A stretch of 64,000 nt of DNA. It comes from Hyalella azteca (Eukaryota; Arthropoda; Malacostraca; Amphipoda; Hyalellidae). Below the pieces are notes generated by a model that had not been told where the DNA came from, made no database searches, and saw only the letters and a program-made list of their open reading frames with translations. The translations under genes and the position numbers were made by a program. Of the stretch, positions 10,891 through 23,425 are shown piece by piece. The stretch spans positions 1 to 64,000 of the forward strand of contig NW_025944201.1 in assembly GCF_000764305.2 (NCBI RefSeq), given 5' to 3'. Positions within the stretch are counted from its first letter, which is position 1; each line of letters opens with the position of its first letter.

Positions 10891-13285
10891 CTATATATTT
10901 TATTTTCATAATTCGTATTTCTTTATTTCACTTCTCAATTTTGTATCCGAATGAAATTAATGAAAGTAAATCGAATTAAAATTTATTGATTAAATACACA
11001 TAATTTTAGTCATAGTATTACACTGGAAACTAATTGTTAACACGTGAACCAGTGAAAAAAGAAGTTTAAGCAGAGCAAACCTTCATTGTTTACTGCAGTT
11101 TTTTCAGGATAACTTTTCACCTAGATTTTTGCATTACAATTATTTGAAATCTTTTTCCTTTAAATTTCAGTAACTCACCTCAAATTCAATAACAGATTCC
11201 TTTCTAACTTTAATGTCTGAAAATGTAGATGCAATCTACCTCATATTAATGCAAAAAAGTCGGAATTATGATTTTGCTGTTTTCTATCAATAATTTTTTT
11301 CGCGTTTATGGCAGAGTAAAGAAGCCATTAAAACTTCCGGGAGTCGGTCTTATTTTAAACAATGATGCTCGTGTTTAAGAACCTGCATTCATTTTTATGT
11401 ATGCAGAAGTGGAAAATCGATCCAATATATTCAATACGCCTCATGAACTCCATCGTGTACAGCCATTTCGAGGATAGGATTTCGAGGATAGTAGAATTTT
11501 TCATAGCTTAATTTATTCAACGAATTTCTCCTCAAAGTCTGATCAAGTTTGAGTTTACTTTTTACGATGACCTTAGATTCTGTGCCGGCGCTCAGCCTAG
11601 TGCAAACGCTTGTGTAGTTAAGTGGTCTGATTCAACAGGCAATTTGTGGTTTTATTATGGCCCTCTAAAGAAGCTGAAATCAACATTGCGATTGAAACCA
11701 GAAACTCTGGCTTCTCGGTGCAGGTAAGCTTTCGCTCGCCTCTTATCTCGCACAATTCAGTCGTTTGCATCAGCTAACAAACGATTTTATTGGTAATTGC
11801 AATTGCCAGGCTTCAGAATTGAAATTTCTGAGCCAAATCTGTACATAACTTCAATTTGTGATGCTCTCAACTCGTTTGAATTTCCAACCTCAATGCTAAG
11901 CAAACTTGTCCGTCCTCGTTGCTCTACTTAACTTCAAGACTGCTTGAAACCCATTCATAGAAAACAGGGATAAAATATTCATGAAAACACAATTCGAAGT
12001 TTACGTTCATGAAAGGTGATGGCATTTAACCATAATTTCAAGTCTTGAATACAACTAAGCTAAAGTCGAAAAAATTGCAAAAAGGTTAAACGAAGTGTAC
12101 ACAGCAGTTAACAGCATTGAACGTTGGCGCCAGTATTCTCCCAATTACATTCCTGCATCAAAAATAACAAGTCACGCAGTCCCTAAAGTGGAGAATACCT
12201 CAATGGTTGATTGTAGATGTCTGAGACAGACCTTGGCATTTGCTACTCGCGGTCTGCTCCTGTTTAGCGTCGTGACTAGCATCTGCAACCGACATCATGA
12301 CGGACCTGTGGTCAGAAAACGGATAACTACCAAAAAATCAAGTTAGTTCCATGTACGTATATCTAGATATCGTGAAATTCATCTGCATTAGAAGAGAAAT
12401 AATTGTTCGGGCAGACAATGCATATGTTTTATCCAGGTCTATTTAAGGTGCATTGAAAATTCTACGCTTTGGTAACAGTGAACGCGTAAATGTCGTGGTC
12501 ACTACAATTAACCTTTATTAGCTGAACCTACGATGAAGAACTTGACCAGGCATTCGGGATACGGAGAACGCTGCAAGAACCTTTACTGCGCACTAGCTTC
12601 GTAATGTCAGCCGCTCGGAATCCACCTCGCAAAAAACGTTAACTTTTTCATTATCATTCGACAAAAGTCTTCCAGCGAAAGACGAAAAATCCCGGTTGGT
12701 GGCGATCACAAACACCCTTTGCTGCTGCCTGCGAGTCTCGAATTTTCGCCTACACAATCCAACTGCTAAAGAAAATATATTTAAAATGCATTGTTTTGTC
12801 CAGCATCGAGCTTTTGACAGAGAGGTAATTATATAAAAGTGGTTGTTGCTACAAATCGTGAGAATAAAAATTACAGGCCTTTAGAAACATTAATTTAAAA
12901 TAGAATTCATCACACCCTACGGAATGTAGAAAACTTCGGTGCAGGACTAACAGAGTGCTATATATAGGCCTTATTCATTTTCATTTCTTCCCTAATTTTT
13001 ACTCTCTTGGAGGCGCACATACAACTATGGCGAGCTCATAGAGTTGAAGCTCTTCCACAAAGAATAGTTCTGCTGGTGTCTCATGTTAATTAATGAACAA
13101 ACAAATGAGCACGAAACGAAAAACGTATTGCTGCTTTCATTTGCACTTTGAGCGCTTAGCCTGCGTGGCGTGGCAGACTATGAAGCGAGTGCATTGCCAC
13201 TAACAAACATGAACAAACAATCAAGTGCGTGACACGTACGGCGTGCTTGTCACGCAGGCGCTGGATTGGTGGAAAGACCAGCACT
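10891..13285. other. No supported gene
   Basis: AT-rich. Exon-like GC patches occur at about 12,095-12,346 (plus-strand open frame of 83 codons without a domain I recognise) and 12,540-12,740. Neither has convincing splice signals plus similarity. Confidence 0.45.
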
Positions 13286-13288
13286 GAA

Positions 13289-13342
13289 TGTGAATGTGGA
13301 GGCTGTGAATGTGGAGGCTGTGAATGTGGAGGCTGTGAATGC
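13289..13342. repeat. 15-bp short tandem array
   Basis: Three to four copies of gtgaatgtggaggct. The plus-strand translation gives repeated ECGGC peptide. Confidence 0.9.
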
Positions 13343-14436
13343 CACGATCAAGGATGCGTAGCTGCGGACATATATACGAGCATCCCGAGATCCTTTGCAG
13401 GCTCCATGGTAATTGTTACGTTTCTCTTTAGCCTATTGCAATAGCACAGAAATAGCTGTCCTATTACATTACAATAACACAGAAGTGTCTGTACGATAAA
13501 AACAGCACAGTACTCTCCGCACAATACAATAGCTCAGTAATATCTATGCCATTATTATAGAGCGGAAATTTGTTAATTATGTTACCACGAACTGATCGGA
13601 ATAGATGAATCAATTAACTCACACTAGAAGTATTGGGGCTAAATTTAATGAAGTGCATCGCTCGTGCTGAAATTGCGAGCCATCCCTTCTAACATGTTTT
13701 GTAAAGAACAAATTCAGTTGTTGAAAAACGATTATTTATAAAAAAAAAACATTATATAATGGTGAACTATGTGCTGTCATTATGCGAGTCTTGTATGAGG
13801 GTTGGCCGATGTATGTGTGTTTTGAGTGAAGTTTTTTTATTATTTTGATAAAGTTATTAATTATTGATTATCAACTTATGAAATTATTATACTTTGTTTA
13901 CTTACAGACGTAATACTTGGAAAATTACTCCAATATAACTTTAGGTTTTTTATCATTTTGAGCATTACATTCCTATTCATTCCTCTAAACCCATGGAAAG
14001 CACCAAACAATAAAACTTTTTTGGCATTCTTGGGTCATAATTCAAGCTGATATACTCCTAGATCATATCATAAATATTGCTTATAAAAAGAAAATTTTCT
14101 CTGCATCAATTTCAATCTTGATGTGAAAATTAAATTGCTGCATAACATTCGCTCTAAATGTAACAAATTGGTGCAGGTTGTGCGAGGTATAAAGCTGTTG
14201 ATATTCAAGTGGCCATGGGCGGACATTGTAAAGCATATTTTAAATCAATTCTTATTCGAAGGCAAGAAATAAATAAACCTGAGGTTTTATCGCGATGTGA
14301 TCCTTTGACCTACACTCAGTTTAGTAACTACGTAGGAGTCCCTGGCAGGAGCAAATCTAAGGCACGACGACTGATCGAATTGTCTGAACTTGGACCTGGT
14401 CACTTATGTAACTGTCGGTCCATATGCCGTCCGTAA
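13343..14436. other. No supported gene
   Basis: AT-rich. A 75-codon plus-strand open frame ends at 14,436, against the edge of the next array. It has moderate coding character but no recognisable domain. Confidence 0.45.
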
Positions 14437-14957
14437 TTGGGACAACGCATCCCATTCCGGGACGACGCGTCCCATTCCGGGACTACGCGTCCCATTCTGG
14501 GACAACACGTTCCATTCCGGGACTACGCGTCCCATTCCGGGACTGCGCGTCCCATTCCGGGACGACGCGTCCCATTCCGGGACTACGCGTCCCATTCCGG
14601 GACTGTGCGTCCCATTCCGGGACGACGTGTCCCATTCCGGGACGACGTGTCCCATTTTGGGACGACGTGTTCCATTCCGGGACGACGTGTCCCATTCCAG
14701 GACAACGCGTCCCATTTTGGGACGATGTGTCCCATTCCGGGACGACGTGTCCCATTCCGGGACGACGTGTCCCATTCCGGGACTACGCGTCCCATTCTGG
14801 GACGACGCGTCCCATTCTCGGACGACGCGTCCCATCCCGGGACTACGCGTCCCATTTTGGGACGATGTGTCCCATTCCGGGACGACGTGTCCCATTCCGG
14901 GACGACGTGTCCCATCCCGGGACTACGCGTCCCATTCCGGGACGATGCGTCCATTCG
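14437..14957. repeat. 20-bp satellite with a palindromic unit, about 25 copies
   Basis: An extremely regular array: the unit gggacgacgcgtcccattcc repeats every 20 bp. Each unit contains GGGAC and its complement GTCCC separated by five bases, so every copy can form a small hairpin on either strand. Substitutions cluster in the five-base loop and the neighbouring cattcc/cattct/cattttgg spacer, while the GGGAC/GTCCC arms are almost always kept. No unit has a stop codon, so the array is open in several frames on both strands (up to 221 codons). None looks like a gene. Confidence 0.96.
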
Positions 14958-15550
14958 TTGCCTTGCACCACGCCCTGCGTCGTGGGGGCGGTAGAATGAG
15001 ACGGTCGTCTTGTGAAACAGGAGAGCTGCTGCTACAGGAGTCTGTACAATACTGAGGCGTGCCTGAAGTATAATCTCGGGGTAAAATAAATTGTCTCGTA
15101 TAACAGAAGTCTCACAGGAGTTATTCCAGTTTACAATACTAAATACAGTTTCCTCGTTCCCAAATCAATGTCAAAATAAAGTTTTTCTGGAATTTTCGAT
15201 ACTTCAGAATAGGTACTAATAAATTTTAAGGCAACTTTAGAAAAGAGGCAACGTCGGCTGAAAAGCGAGGACTTCTCAATTTAACTTGCTTCAGCAGTTC
15301 AACCACGAGGCAGTAAAGTCTTCATAATATTTAAATGTAATAAGCTAATTTCTGTTATAACTTGAACAGCATTTAGTAGAAATAAGAGCTCGTATAATGC
15401 GATAAAAGGCAATATAACGCTTGAAAATTCATCTAAAAATAATATGCGTTTAAAAATTGCTTTTTAAAGACAACACTTTTGAACAATCCAGTGTCTTGGA
15501 TATTACACATGTACAATGAATTTCTAATTCTATTTTCGAATATTGAAAAA
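14958..15550. other. No supported gene
   Basis: A GC-rich flank continues to about 15,050 and then AT-rich DNA. Nothing recognisable. Confidence 0.5.
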
Positions 15551-15551
15551 A

Positions 15552-15915
15552 TAATTATTTTTCAAAATTTTTTTATGATATCAAAATTTTTTAAATTTTC
15601 AAAATTATTTATTCTGTCAATTGATTCATGCATTGTCTCTGACTTTATGCGATTGTGCAAAATTTCAGATCAATTGGACAGGTCAAATTGTGTCATATAT
15701 GGAGTATACGATTTGTAGCAGACGAAATTATTTTTTAATTTTTTTAATAATGGAAATTTTTTTTAATTTATAAATTTATTTATTCTGTCAATTGATTCAT
15801 GCATTGTCTCCAACTTTACGCAAGTGTGCCAAATTTCAGATCGATTGGACAGGTAGAAGTGTGTTAAATATTGATTATAAGATTTGTAGCAGACAGACAG
15901 ACAGACAGACAGACA
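15552..15915 (+). mobile_element. Tandemly duplicated retroposon tail with (ACAG)n end
   Basis: Two copies of a roughly 171-bp segment share attctgtcaattgattcatg, a 'aaatttcagatc-attggacagg' block and 'gatttgtagcagac'. The second copy ends in a perfect (acag) microsatellite. Copies differ by scattered substitutions, so the duplication is not very recent. The final (ACAG)n resembles the simple-repeat tails of many non-autonomous retroposons, but no coding part remains and the family is unassigned. Confidence 0.6.
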
Positions 15916-16285
15916 AACAAACAAGAAGTAAAGTTAAAGAGAAGTGTTGAAATGAAGAATATTTATTACGAAAAAGCAATATCAGCTCAGAATGACACGA
16001 ATAAAAATAATGTCTGTGTAAGTGAAAAATGCAGAATATTGTTGACTTTATTGAACGATTTCATAGTTCATGAAATTTATTGTAGTAGCTTATTGTAATT
16101 TTAGTGCTTATTGCAACTTTATTGAAGTGAAGCCTTAATAGTATGCGTTTTGCAACGCGTAATTCAACTCTATATGCCTTCGTTCTAATTAAAAATTCAA
16201 CCACTAATTTTAATAATGTTAACTGATATTGAGGTGAATTTTCTTGAAAGTGAATTTTAGAATAGTGAATAAATTTTAATTATAA
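15916..16285. other. AT-rich sequence, no gene seen
   Basis: No supported feature. Confidence 0.5.
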
Positions 16286-16288
16286 TTG

Positions 16289-16340
<52 letters not shown>

Positions 16341-16378
16341 GTTATTATTATTACTTTTATTATTATTATTATTATTTA
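16289..16378. repeat. (TTA)n microsatellite
   Basis: About 28 repeats of tta with two interruptions. The minus-strand poly-Asn open frame is an artefact of it. Confidence 0.97.
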
Positions 16379-18735
16379 ATGTAATTTGTTTATTAGAAAT
16401 ATCATAAATAATTTGTAATTCAAGCAGAATATATCCCCATTCCAAAATTTAAATTAATTCACGAACAACTTCTAACTTGTGTCACAGATAAGGAATGCGA
16501 TATAATAGCATTTCTGCATGAGTATAGTAAGCAGGTTTCAGTGCTCAATACAAAAATACTCCGTGTTGAGCGAACATTATACATTGCACAAAGTCATGAT
16601 TGTCTGCCAGAGTTCAAACTTCATCATTAATCTTATTCTGCTGCAGTATTAATGCAAAGATATGGTATGATTTTCCATCTGGCATCAGGAACATCGGTAA
16701 CGCCCATGTGATATTTCAGAGCAGCCAGCGTCCCTCACGCAGCGCCGGCAGTCTTGCATGCAGCGGCGCCGGCGCTGCGGTCAAACCCTGATATTTAGGT
16801 ACATTTATGGTACAAATTATTGAGTCTAATGCATGTACATTACCAGAAATTGTGGGGAAATTACTTGCAGTAAATTGTTATGCCATGAGTCATAAGATCA
16901 CGATTATCAATTTTATGTAGAAATATACAACTTTGTTTCGGCCATTGCCAATCTGAAATTCAACTGTCATCGCATTGATAGATAAAATGTTTGGTACTCT
17001 ATCAATTCTAACACAAAATGGTCAAACAGATTAAATATTAAACAAAACAGGCAGTTCCACCTCCGAAACAGTCAGCATAAAACAAAAACCAAGCCTAAAC
17101 TGTATACGACATATTCTTTTAAAAATTGGCTCAGCTCTTCTCCTTATATAATTAAAAAGTAACTTCAGCTCCATGAAGCCAGTAACCTCATCTCCGGTAC
17201 AAAAAAAAAGCTGTTGAATTTCTGAATTTAGTTAGTCAAACTTGGCTGGAATTAGTTGCCGCGTGAGTGCGTGTTCAACGTTCGTCCAACACATTGCATG
17301 ATAAATGATCGTTCAACAATTCCAAAACGTCTGTCAAAATCTGAGCTAAAATGCTTTTTCGTAATTATTCAATGCAAATAATGATTTTCAATAGTAGGTC
17401 AAAATAAATTATCATGACCGAACTTTTCGAAAACATTTCCGACGATGGTGTAGGCGTAATGTCCACCTGTCACGTAATGTCGTCTTTCTAACAAAAAAGT
17501 GTAAAATTTTCCCATATTATTTAAAATCCAAGTCCTGTGATAAAATAGTCCATTTATATGAAACAAATCTTCGTTATTTCTGAAGTTTCAGGACGACTCC
17601 GCTTTTCGAAGCAATACCATTCGAAATTACACCTCAATTTAAAGAAGTGAACAAATGTAGAATTTCAAATTCATTTTCGAATCGCATAAATCAAATCCGT
17701 TTCCAATTACATTCCCGATATTCTTGTGCTTTCGAAGTAGTTCAACTGAATAAACCATCGCAGAATTTTCAAATTGTATTCTACCAATCACTTTATTCCA
17801 GACGGGCTCCTGCATCATATTTAAGGCATCGACGATGAGTCACTCAACTCATTCCCTTATAAAGGCCATGTTTGAGATTGTGGAGAACCGCACCCACTGC
17901 CACTACCCTCCGGCCAGCTCTGGATGCGGTCACCGACATCCATTCATTAGTTCAGGACAACAGCATGCCAGCCAATGTTTTGCTTGGGACCTTGAAAATG
18001 TGAGAGAGTCAACTAGGATAGCTTGAATGCAAGGCAATCTTGGCGGTGATCCAACAATCCCAACAATCTTTGGATGAGTCGCCGCGAATTCTGATTAAAA
18101 AATAATCAGGAAATTCAAAATTCCCAGTACGGCATGCAAAAATTATAAGCATATAATTTTAACAACAATGATCATCTCTCGTGTCACGCGAAAAGTTTTT
18201 TCAGACTTATGAAGATTTATGAAGAATTATGAAATATACTGATACCGAAATGAAATATACTGATAATGTAAGTCGAAGAGTGCAAATTAAACTTCTACAG
18301 CAATGCTTGATTTTCCAGGAATATTGTTACAATGCTTCATTTTCCAGGAATGAAGTTGCATGGTTTATTGTGAAAGAACCGAATAATTAATAATGATGAG
18401 TCATCGAAACACACGAGCACAGGTTGAAAAGACCGACTTGATGCACTGTGAGGTGTTCAAGAAATACACCATAGCAATATTAACGTTATAGACAAATTAT
18501 GCAGTTAAAAGCCGCATTTCATATAAATTTCATCCTCAACATAGTGGTGGTGAGCAGCGAAAACAATCGTTGCTATTATTGATAACCTGCCATACCACAA
18601 CTATGATAATCATAACAGCCGCGAAGCTTAATACTCCCAAAACCGTCCTTGTATTGAAGTGGTCATGTTTGTTTCTGCTAATTTTTGTCTAGCGTTGGAC
18701 GGTGGCGAGCGTTAGTGTTCGATGGTTACCAATAA
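16379..18735. other. No supported gene
   Basis: Includes a GC-rich block at about 16,650-16,790 and a plus-strand open frame at 17,835-18,026. Neither has recognisable protein similarity. Confidence 0.45.
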
Positions 18736-18736
18736 G

Positions 18737-18957
18737 CGGTGCGCGATGGTCACTGGTGCAGGGTGCGCGATGGTCACTGGTGCAGTGAGGGCAAATAGAC
18801 GGAACACGTCCAACGTTACATCCGACGACGACTCGGAGACGGAGGACGACGAAGGCGGCGCATCAGCGTGACCTTGGACTACGACGTCCTAAACTCATCA
18901 TAAGGTCAAGGTCACTGGTGCAGGGTGCGCGATGGTCACTGGTGCAGAGTGCGCGAT
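18737..18957. repeat. 24-bp minisatellite in two blocks flanking an exon-like block
   Basis: Copies of gggtgcgcgatggtcactgg then tgca occur at 18,737-18,785 and 18,912-18,957. Every copy ends in a potential CAG acceptor. The GC-rich open block described next lies between the two blocks. Confidence 0.85.
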
Positions 18958-19073
18958 GGCTCGCGCGTCAGGAGGCGCGATGACAAAATCAGCGTACCTC
19001 GGACGTGCAGGAACGCAAGTCGCTCGTCCGCGAGGCCGTCTCCGCGGCCTTGGCAGACGCGTCACGAAACTGA
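18786..19073 (+). CDS. Possible C-terminal coding segment(s), function unknown
   Basis: After a CAG acceptor at 18,785, an 82-nt block reads RANRRNTSNVTSDDDSETED then DEGGASA and ends at a GT (18,868). A second block at 19,011-19,073, also after a CAG, reads ERKSLVREAVSAALADASRN and stops. Both have strong codon-like composition and contrast with the AT-rich surroundings. The splice phases of the two blocks as drawn do not match, so they may belong to different frames, or an exon may be missing. A competing open frame also exists across the second block. I do not recognise the family. Confidence 0.28.
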
Positions 19074-19630
19074 GTTAAGGAGGCGCTTTTCGGACCCCTA
19101 ACCTAACCGGAAACTAAAAAAGTACATTTCAATATTGAACCGAAAAATACATCATAACTACGAGAACCAATGAATAAATTGAATGAACGAGATTCATCGT
19201 AGGGACCATTATTAATCAAATTAATTCTGAGGTTTAAAAGTTACTTAATGTGCTGAAAATTTGAAATAATATTAATTTAACTAAAATATGTGTGGCATCG
19301 ACCTTGTTCTACTAAGTGCTGTCACTATGCATGTCGAAATTAGGATATTCTCACATTGAACCCTTCCCATAAGAAATTACAGTTTTATTTGTTTTGAAAC
19401 TAGCTTTGCAGTTTTAGCTTTTCGAAGTAATTTTTACATCGAATCAAATTGTATTCTCAGATCAAAGAGTAAATGGAAACAAGCTCACATGAGCACCAGA
19501 CTCCTGTAATTAAGATCGTGAATGAGACAATGATTTTCTCAATTGTAAATTGAATTGAAAATATGATTCAACAAAAACTCATAGTTGAATTTCCGTGACA
19601 TTTCGAGCCTTTCCATCACTTAGATTTATT
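19074..19630. other. AT-rich sequence, no gene seen
   Basis: No supported feature. Confidence 0.5.
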
Positions 19631-19631
19631 T

Positions 19632-19804
19632 TTAGATCTTTGGTTGCCGCTGGGCGATTGCGTTCAGTTTCTTGTGATGCCTAATTTTGTGGCGCAAAAA
19701 CTTCGATAAAAGCTGCCCTTCGTTGTCGTAAATGTCAGCGCGTCGACTGCCTGCAGCCCAGCGAAGACACCAGCGGGCCAGCAAGCCTGTCCAGTCACAC
19801 GCTG
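19632..19804 (-). CDS. Possible terminal exon, function unknown
   Basis: On the minus strand an acceptor (ttgatacag) precedes a 173-nt open block ending in TAA. Its peptide contains AACDWTGLLARWCLRWAAGS and later SKFLRHKIRHHKKLNAIAQR. GC content is well above the flanks and the C-terminus is strongly basic. No upstream exon was found and I cannot name a family. Confidence 0.25.
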
Positions 19805-19849
19805 CTGTATCAAGTGGAAAGCTGTAACTCATGCCGATTAAATATCTTC

Positions 19850-20235
19850 TAGGTGGCTTATATAATGAAACAAAAATGCATAATCAAGTAGTATTGAGCG
19901 TTTTACCATGAAAAAATTATATGTCATAGTTGTTAGCAACTATGTGTTTTATAGTTATAGCAACTCCTGAAAATGTAAATAATTGTATACCAAAAAGTCC
20001 TGTATAGTAATAGAAGCAACCAAAAATTCCTGTTACCAAGAAGTCCTACAAGATATCAACTTATACCTACTGAAGCAAACTACTGGGCTCCGAACTCCGA
20101 GCTATCAGTGGGCGGCTACACATTAGTAATTCACTTCTAAATTTACGTGCCCGATACCACGTGGGCAGCGTTGATAGCTTATCTTCGAGTTTTGCATTCT
20201 ATCTCGAGCTAAGAAATCCTTGGGTCCTGCTATCA
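19850..20235. other. No supported gene
   Basis: Short imperfect repeats of 'aaaaagtcctgt/aaaattcctgtt' lie around 19,990-20,050. Nothing coding. Confidence 0.45.
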
Positions 20236-20239
20236 AAAC

Positions 20240-20775
20240 TCGCTCAGGTACTCGTAGCGACTACGTGCTCGTAGCCTCCTAAGTACACGTGGCGACCTGA
20301 GTGTACGTTGCCTCTCAATTACACGTAGCGGCCCGAGTGTGCGTAGCGGCCTACGTACGTTCTCGTGGCCTCCTAAGTACACGTGGCGACCTGTGTGTAC
20401 GTACAGCCTCTCAATTACACGTAGCGGCTTGAGTGTACGTATATAACGGCCTTCGTTCTCGTGGCCTCCTAATTACACGTGGCGGGCGACTTGAGTGTAC
20501 GTATTGCCTCTCAATTACACGTAGCGGCTTGAGTGTACGTAGCGGCCTACGTTCTCGTGGCCTCCTAAGTACACGTGGCGACCTGAGTGTACGTAATCTC
20601 CTATGTGTACACGTAGCGGCCTGAATGTACATAGCCTCCTAAGTACACGTAGAGGCCTGAGTACAGGTTGCGGCCTCAGAACAACTAGTACTGTAGCGGC
20701 CTGCGCACGTAGCGGCCTGGATTACACATAGCGTTGAGTGCACGTAGCGGCCTAGGTACACGTAGCGGCCGATTA
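20240..20775. repeat. Minisatellite with compound unit of about 60 bp
   Basis: Repeats of tacacgtagcggcctgagtg and the related tacacgtggcgacctgagtg alternate with 'tgcctctcaatt' and 'tagcctcctaag' links. Higher-order units are irregular. Open frames on both strands are products of the repeat. Confidence 0.9.
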
Positions 20776-23240
20776 CTCGTCTGCCATTGGTAGGTTGAGC
20801 TTGAAATGCTTAAAGTGATTGGCTGTCGGAGATCCGAAATCGAAACTTTTTGGCAGCACGGCCCCGGAAAACAATATAACAAAGACTGCATGTTTAAGAA
20901 ATGAGATTTTTCCAGATATGAGCCAGGCCGTGCTATTCTACACATATTACTAATTGAAGCTTAAATAAATGAAAAGATAAATTTTGATCTATTCAATCAG
21001 TCCTGAAAAAAACTGATAAATTTTAACTAATGAAGCGACCTACAAAAAAAAACAGATTTACTCGTTAAATCAGAATTTTTAGTGAAAAAATAACACCATT
21101 TGCTGCTCTGGCCCTATAATTTGTATTTAATGACAATGAACGGATGATGACGTGTACATCCCAACAATATATAATTGGTGTTTTTGGTAAGGTTATTGGT
21201 AATTGGTAAGGTTACTATAAATGCGCTGGTCACTGCTAATGGAACTTCCGAAGGCCGCCTTACGTCCTCGCCGCTCTAATTTAAGTGGACCTTCAACTTC
21301 AGCCTTCTCGAGTGATCGCTTCTACGCGTGGAGTGCAATATATACTCAGGGACATTAGTAAGACATTGTGTAAAATGTAAAGTACATTGGGTCATCCTGA
21401 CATAGTTTGCCCAGGGAAAACAGGCGTAGCAATGTTACGTGTAGAGCGTGAGTCACTATTTGGATAATATTACCCATAAATTCTCTGAGTATAGGAGGAC
21501 GCGACTGGGGGGCCCTGGCAGTAAACATGCTACTCGTGCGACCAAAATAAGTTCATCATTGCAGTTAGGAACGATATATTACTTATTACAAATAAAATCA
21601 AACTTCAAAATTTTAGCATTTAAAATCGACCTATTGATACTTTTTCCCAATTTATTGATACTTTTGTAGATCTCTAGCTTTCTTTGAGGTGCCAAATCTG
21701 TGATTTTATATCGAAAATAGTTACAAATAATGATTACAGAAGCGGCAAGATCTTGTGTTTTCCATAAAATTGAACTACAAAACTTATTAAATAAATCGAG
21801 CAAATAAATTAAAAAGAGTTAATTATAATGAGACGAATATGTTGACAAAATGATAACCATGATCATAGATGTGAAATTAAATAAATTCCTTTAGTATAGT
21901 TTTTATTTTTTTATTATCAGTGATTTTACACTAATAGTAATATTAATCACTAAATTAAAAAGAAATTTGCTACTGCTTTACTAATGATCCATGAGAGAGA
22001 CTAGCGGTGACACACCATCATAGATGAGCAACAAGATCGTAAACATGTTGGCCCGATTCGTCGCAGTGAACTCACTCATCTAAAAGATTCACTCCGATTG
22101 CTTCATCTTGTACTATATTTCATTTTTTTAACAATTATGAAACAGAGCTGCCAGACGTGCTTTTTCGGACAAATTCCGCGATTTAGTTTTTTTCTCAATT
22201 GCGAAGGCCGGCTAACATTTATGCAAAGGGTACTTCCTAATTAAATTTTTAGAAACATGGAAATTTTTACACTGGAACCTACGAATATACTAGTAATATA
22301 TTGGGTTTTAGGCCTTTTTAGTTCGCCGACTTGGCCGTTTTTAGGCCATCTGGCCCTTATAAATTATGTACCACTAAGTCATGGAGAAATATATTCCGTG
22401 GTACGCATATGTACCACTTCCCAGGCAACGTGTTAAGCGTATCCGTTGAAATCTTTTTTAATGACAATGAGTTTTAAGAGTTTTTGTAAGTTTTCAGATC
22501 AGATAAAAAGTAACGAAAACCCCCTAATTTGAATAAAACTTTGTCCGTCCTGGTGCAGGAGTGGTGATTATAAACATCCTTGCTACAAGAGACATTTTGC
22601 TAAGGTCCGTGGGAATAATAATTTAGATAAATTGTAGGAATTGATTCCTCTATGCTATTACTTCGATGAACGTTTTTCAATCATTTTCGAAGACGGAAAG
22701 AGAATAATTAAAATAAAATGAAACCTCCATCAAAATCAAGCGCAAGCGTGCGCTGTTAAACCCCTGTCCTTCGTTGTGGGCGAGCATTCTAGGGCAGGCG
22801 TCTTATTTATTCATTATCATTACATTATAATCTTTGAATATAACTTGTGTGTATATATATGTTAACTTATATATGAACTTATAAAGGGAGGCCTTCATTG
22901 AATGAATCTTTTGTGTTCTCACAATTTAGAAACTTATTCGAAATTTGTAACCAAATTTTACATTTAAACTAATTATTAAAAACATTTGACACAAGCAATA
23001 ACATTTCTTGGAATTTTCATCCAATGAACTATAATATGTTTGAAAATCCGTGATCTCATGAATCATAATTTCGGTAAAAAATTTTTTTATCCTGTTTCCT
23101 CCAAATTATTATCATATTTCAAACAATTTTGATATTAACAAATGTTATCAGTTTCTCTGTCGTGTCTGCTCTGTTGCAACAAATGTGCTGCACCTGCTAC
23201 AACTTCCCGCCTTGTGGCTAACATGGACGCGTCTTTACAG
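20776..23240. other. No supported gene
   Basis: AT-rich. A near-palindrome gtggtacgcatatgtaccac is at about 22,402. Nothing coding is recognised. Confidence 0.45.
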
Positions 23241-23425
23241 CTCTTTTTTTAGCGCATTTTCTCATTTTTGGGAAAAAAGGCGCTATTGTGCTCGCCATGT
23301 CCGTCCGTCTGTCTGTCTGTCTGTCCGTGACTTTACGTTTTCGGCGATTTTGAGGAAATGCGCTGCTCTCTTTCAGTCACTGCAGCGAGTACTGAGTTAT
23401 ATTTTTTTGTCCGGTGTCTTTCAGG
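23241..23425. mobile_element. Dispersed repeat B, copy 1
   Basis: Shares tttagcgcattttctcattt, 'ctattgtgctcgccatgtcc', a (gtct) run and 'cactgcagcgagtactgagt' with 39,843-40,010. The microsatellite is expanded here (gtctgtctgtctgtctgtcc) and minimal in the other copy. No coding sequence; the repeat class is unknown. Confidence 0.7.

Noticed and set aside
14390..15055. 221-codon plus-strand frame and four other long frames
   Set aside because: All are translations of the same 20-bp satellite. No start context, splice signal or domain supports any of them.
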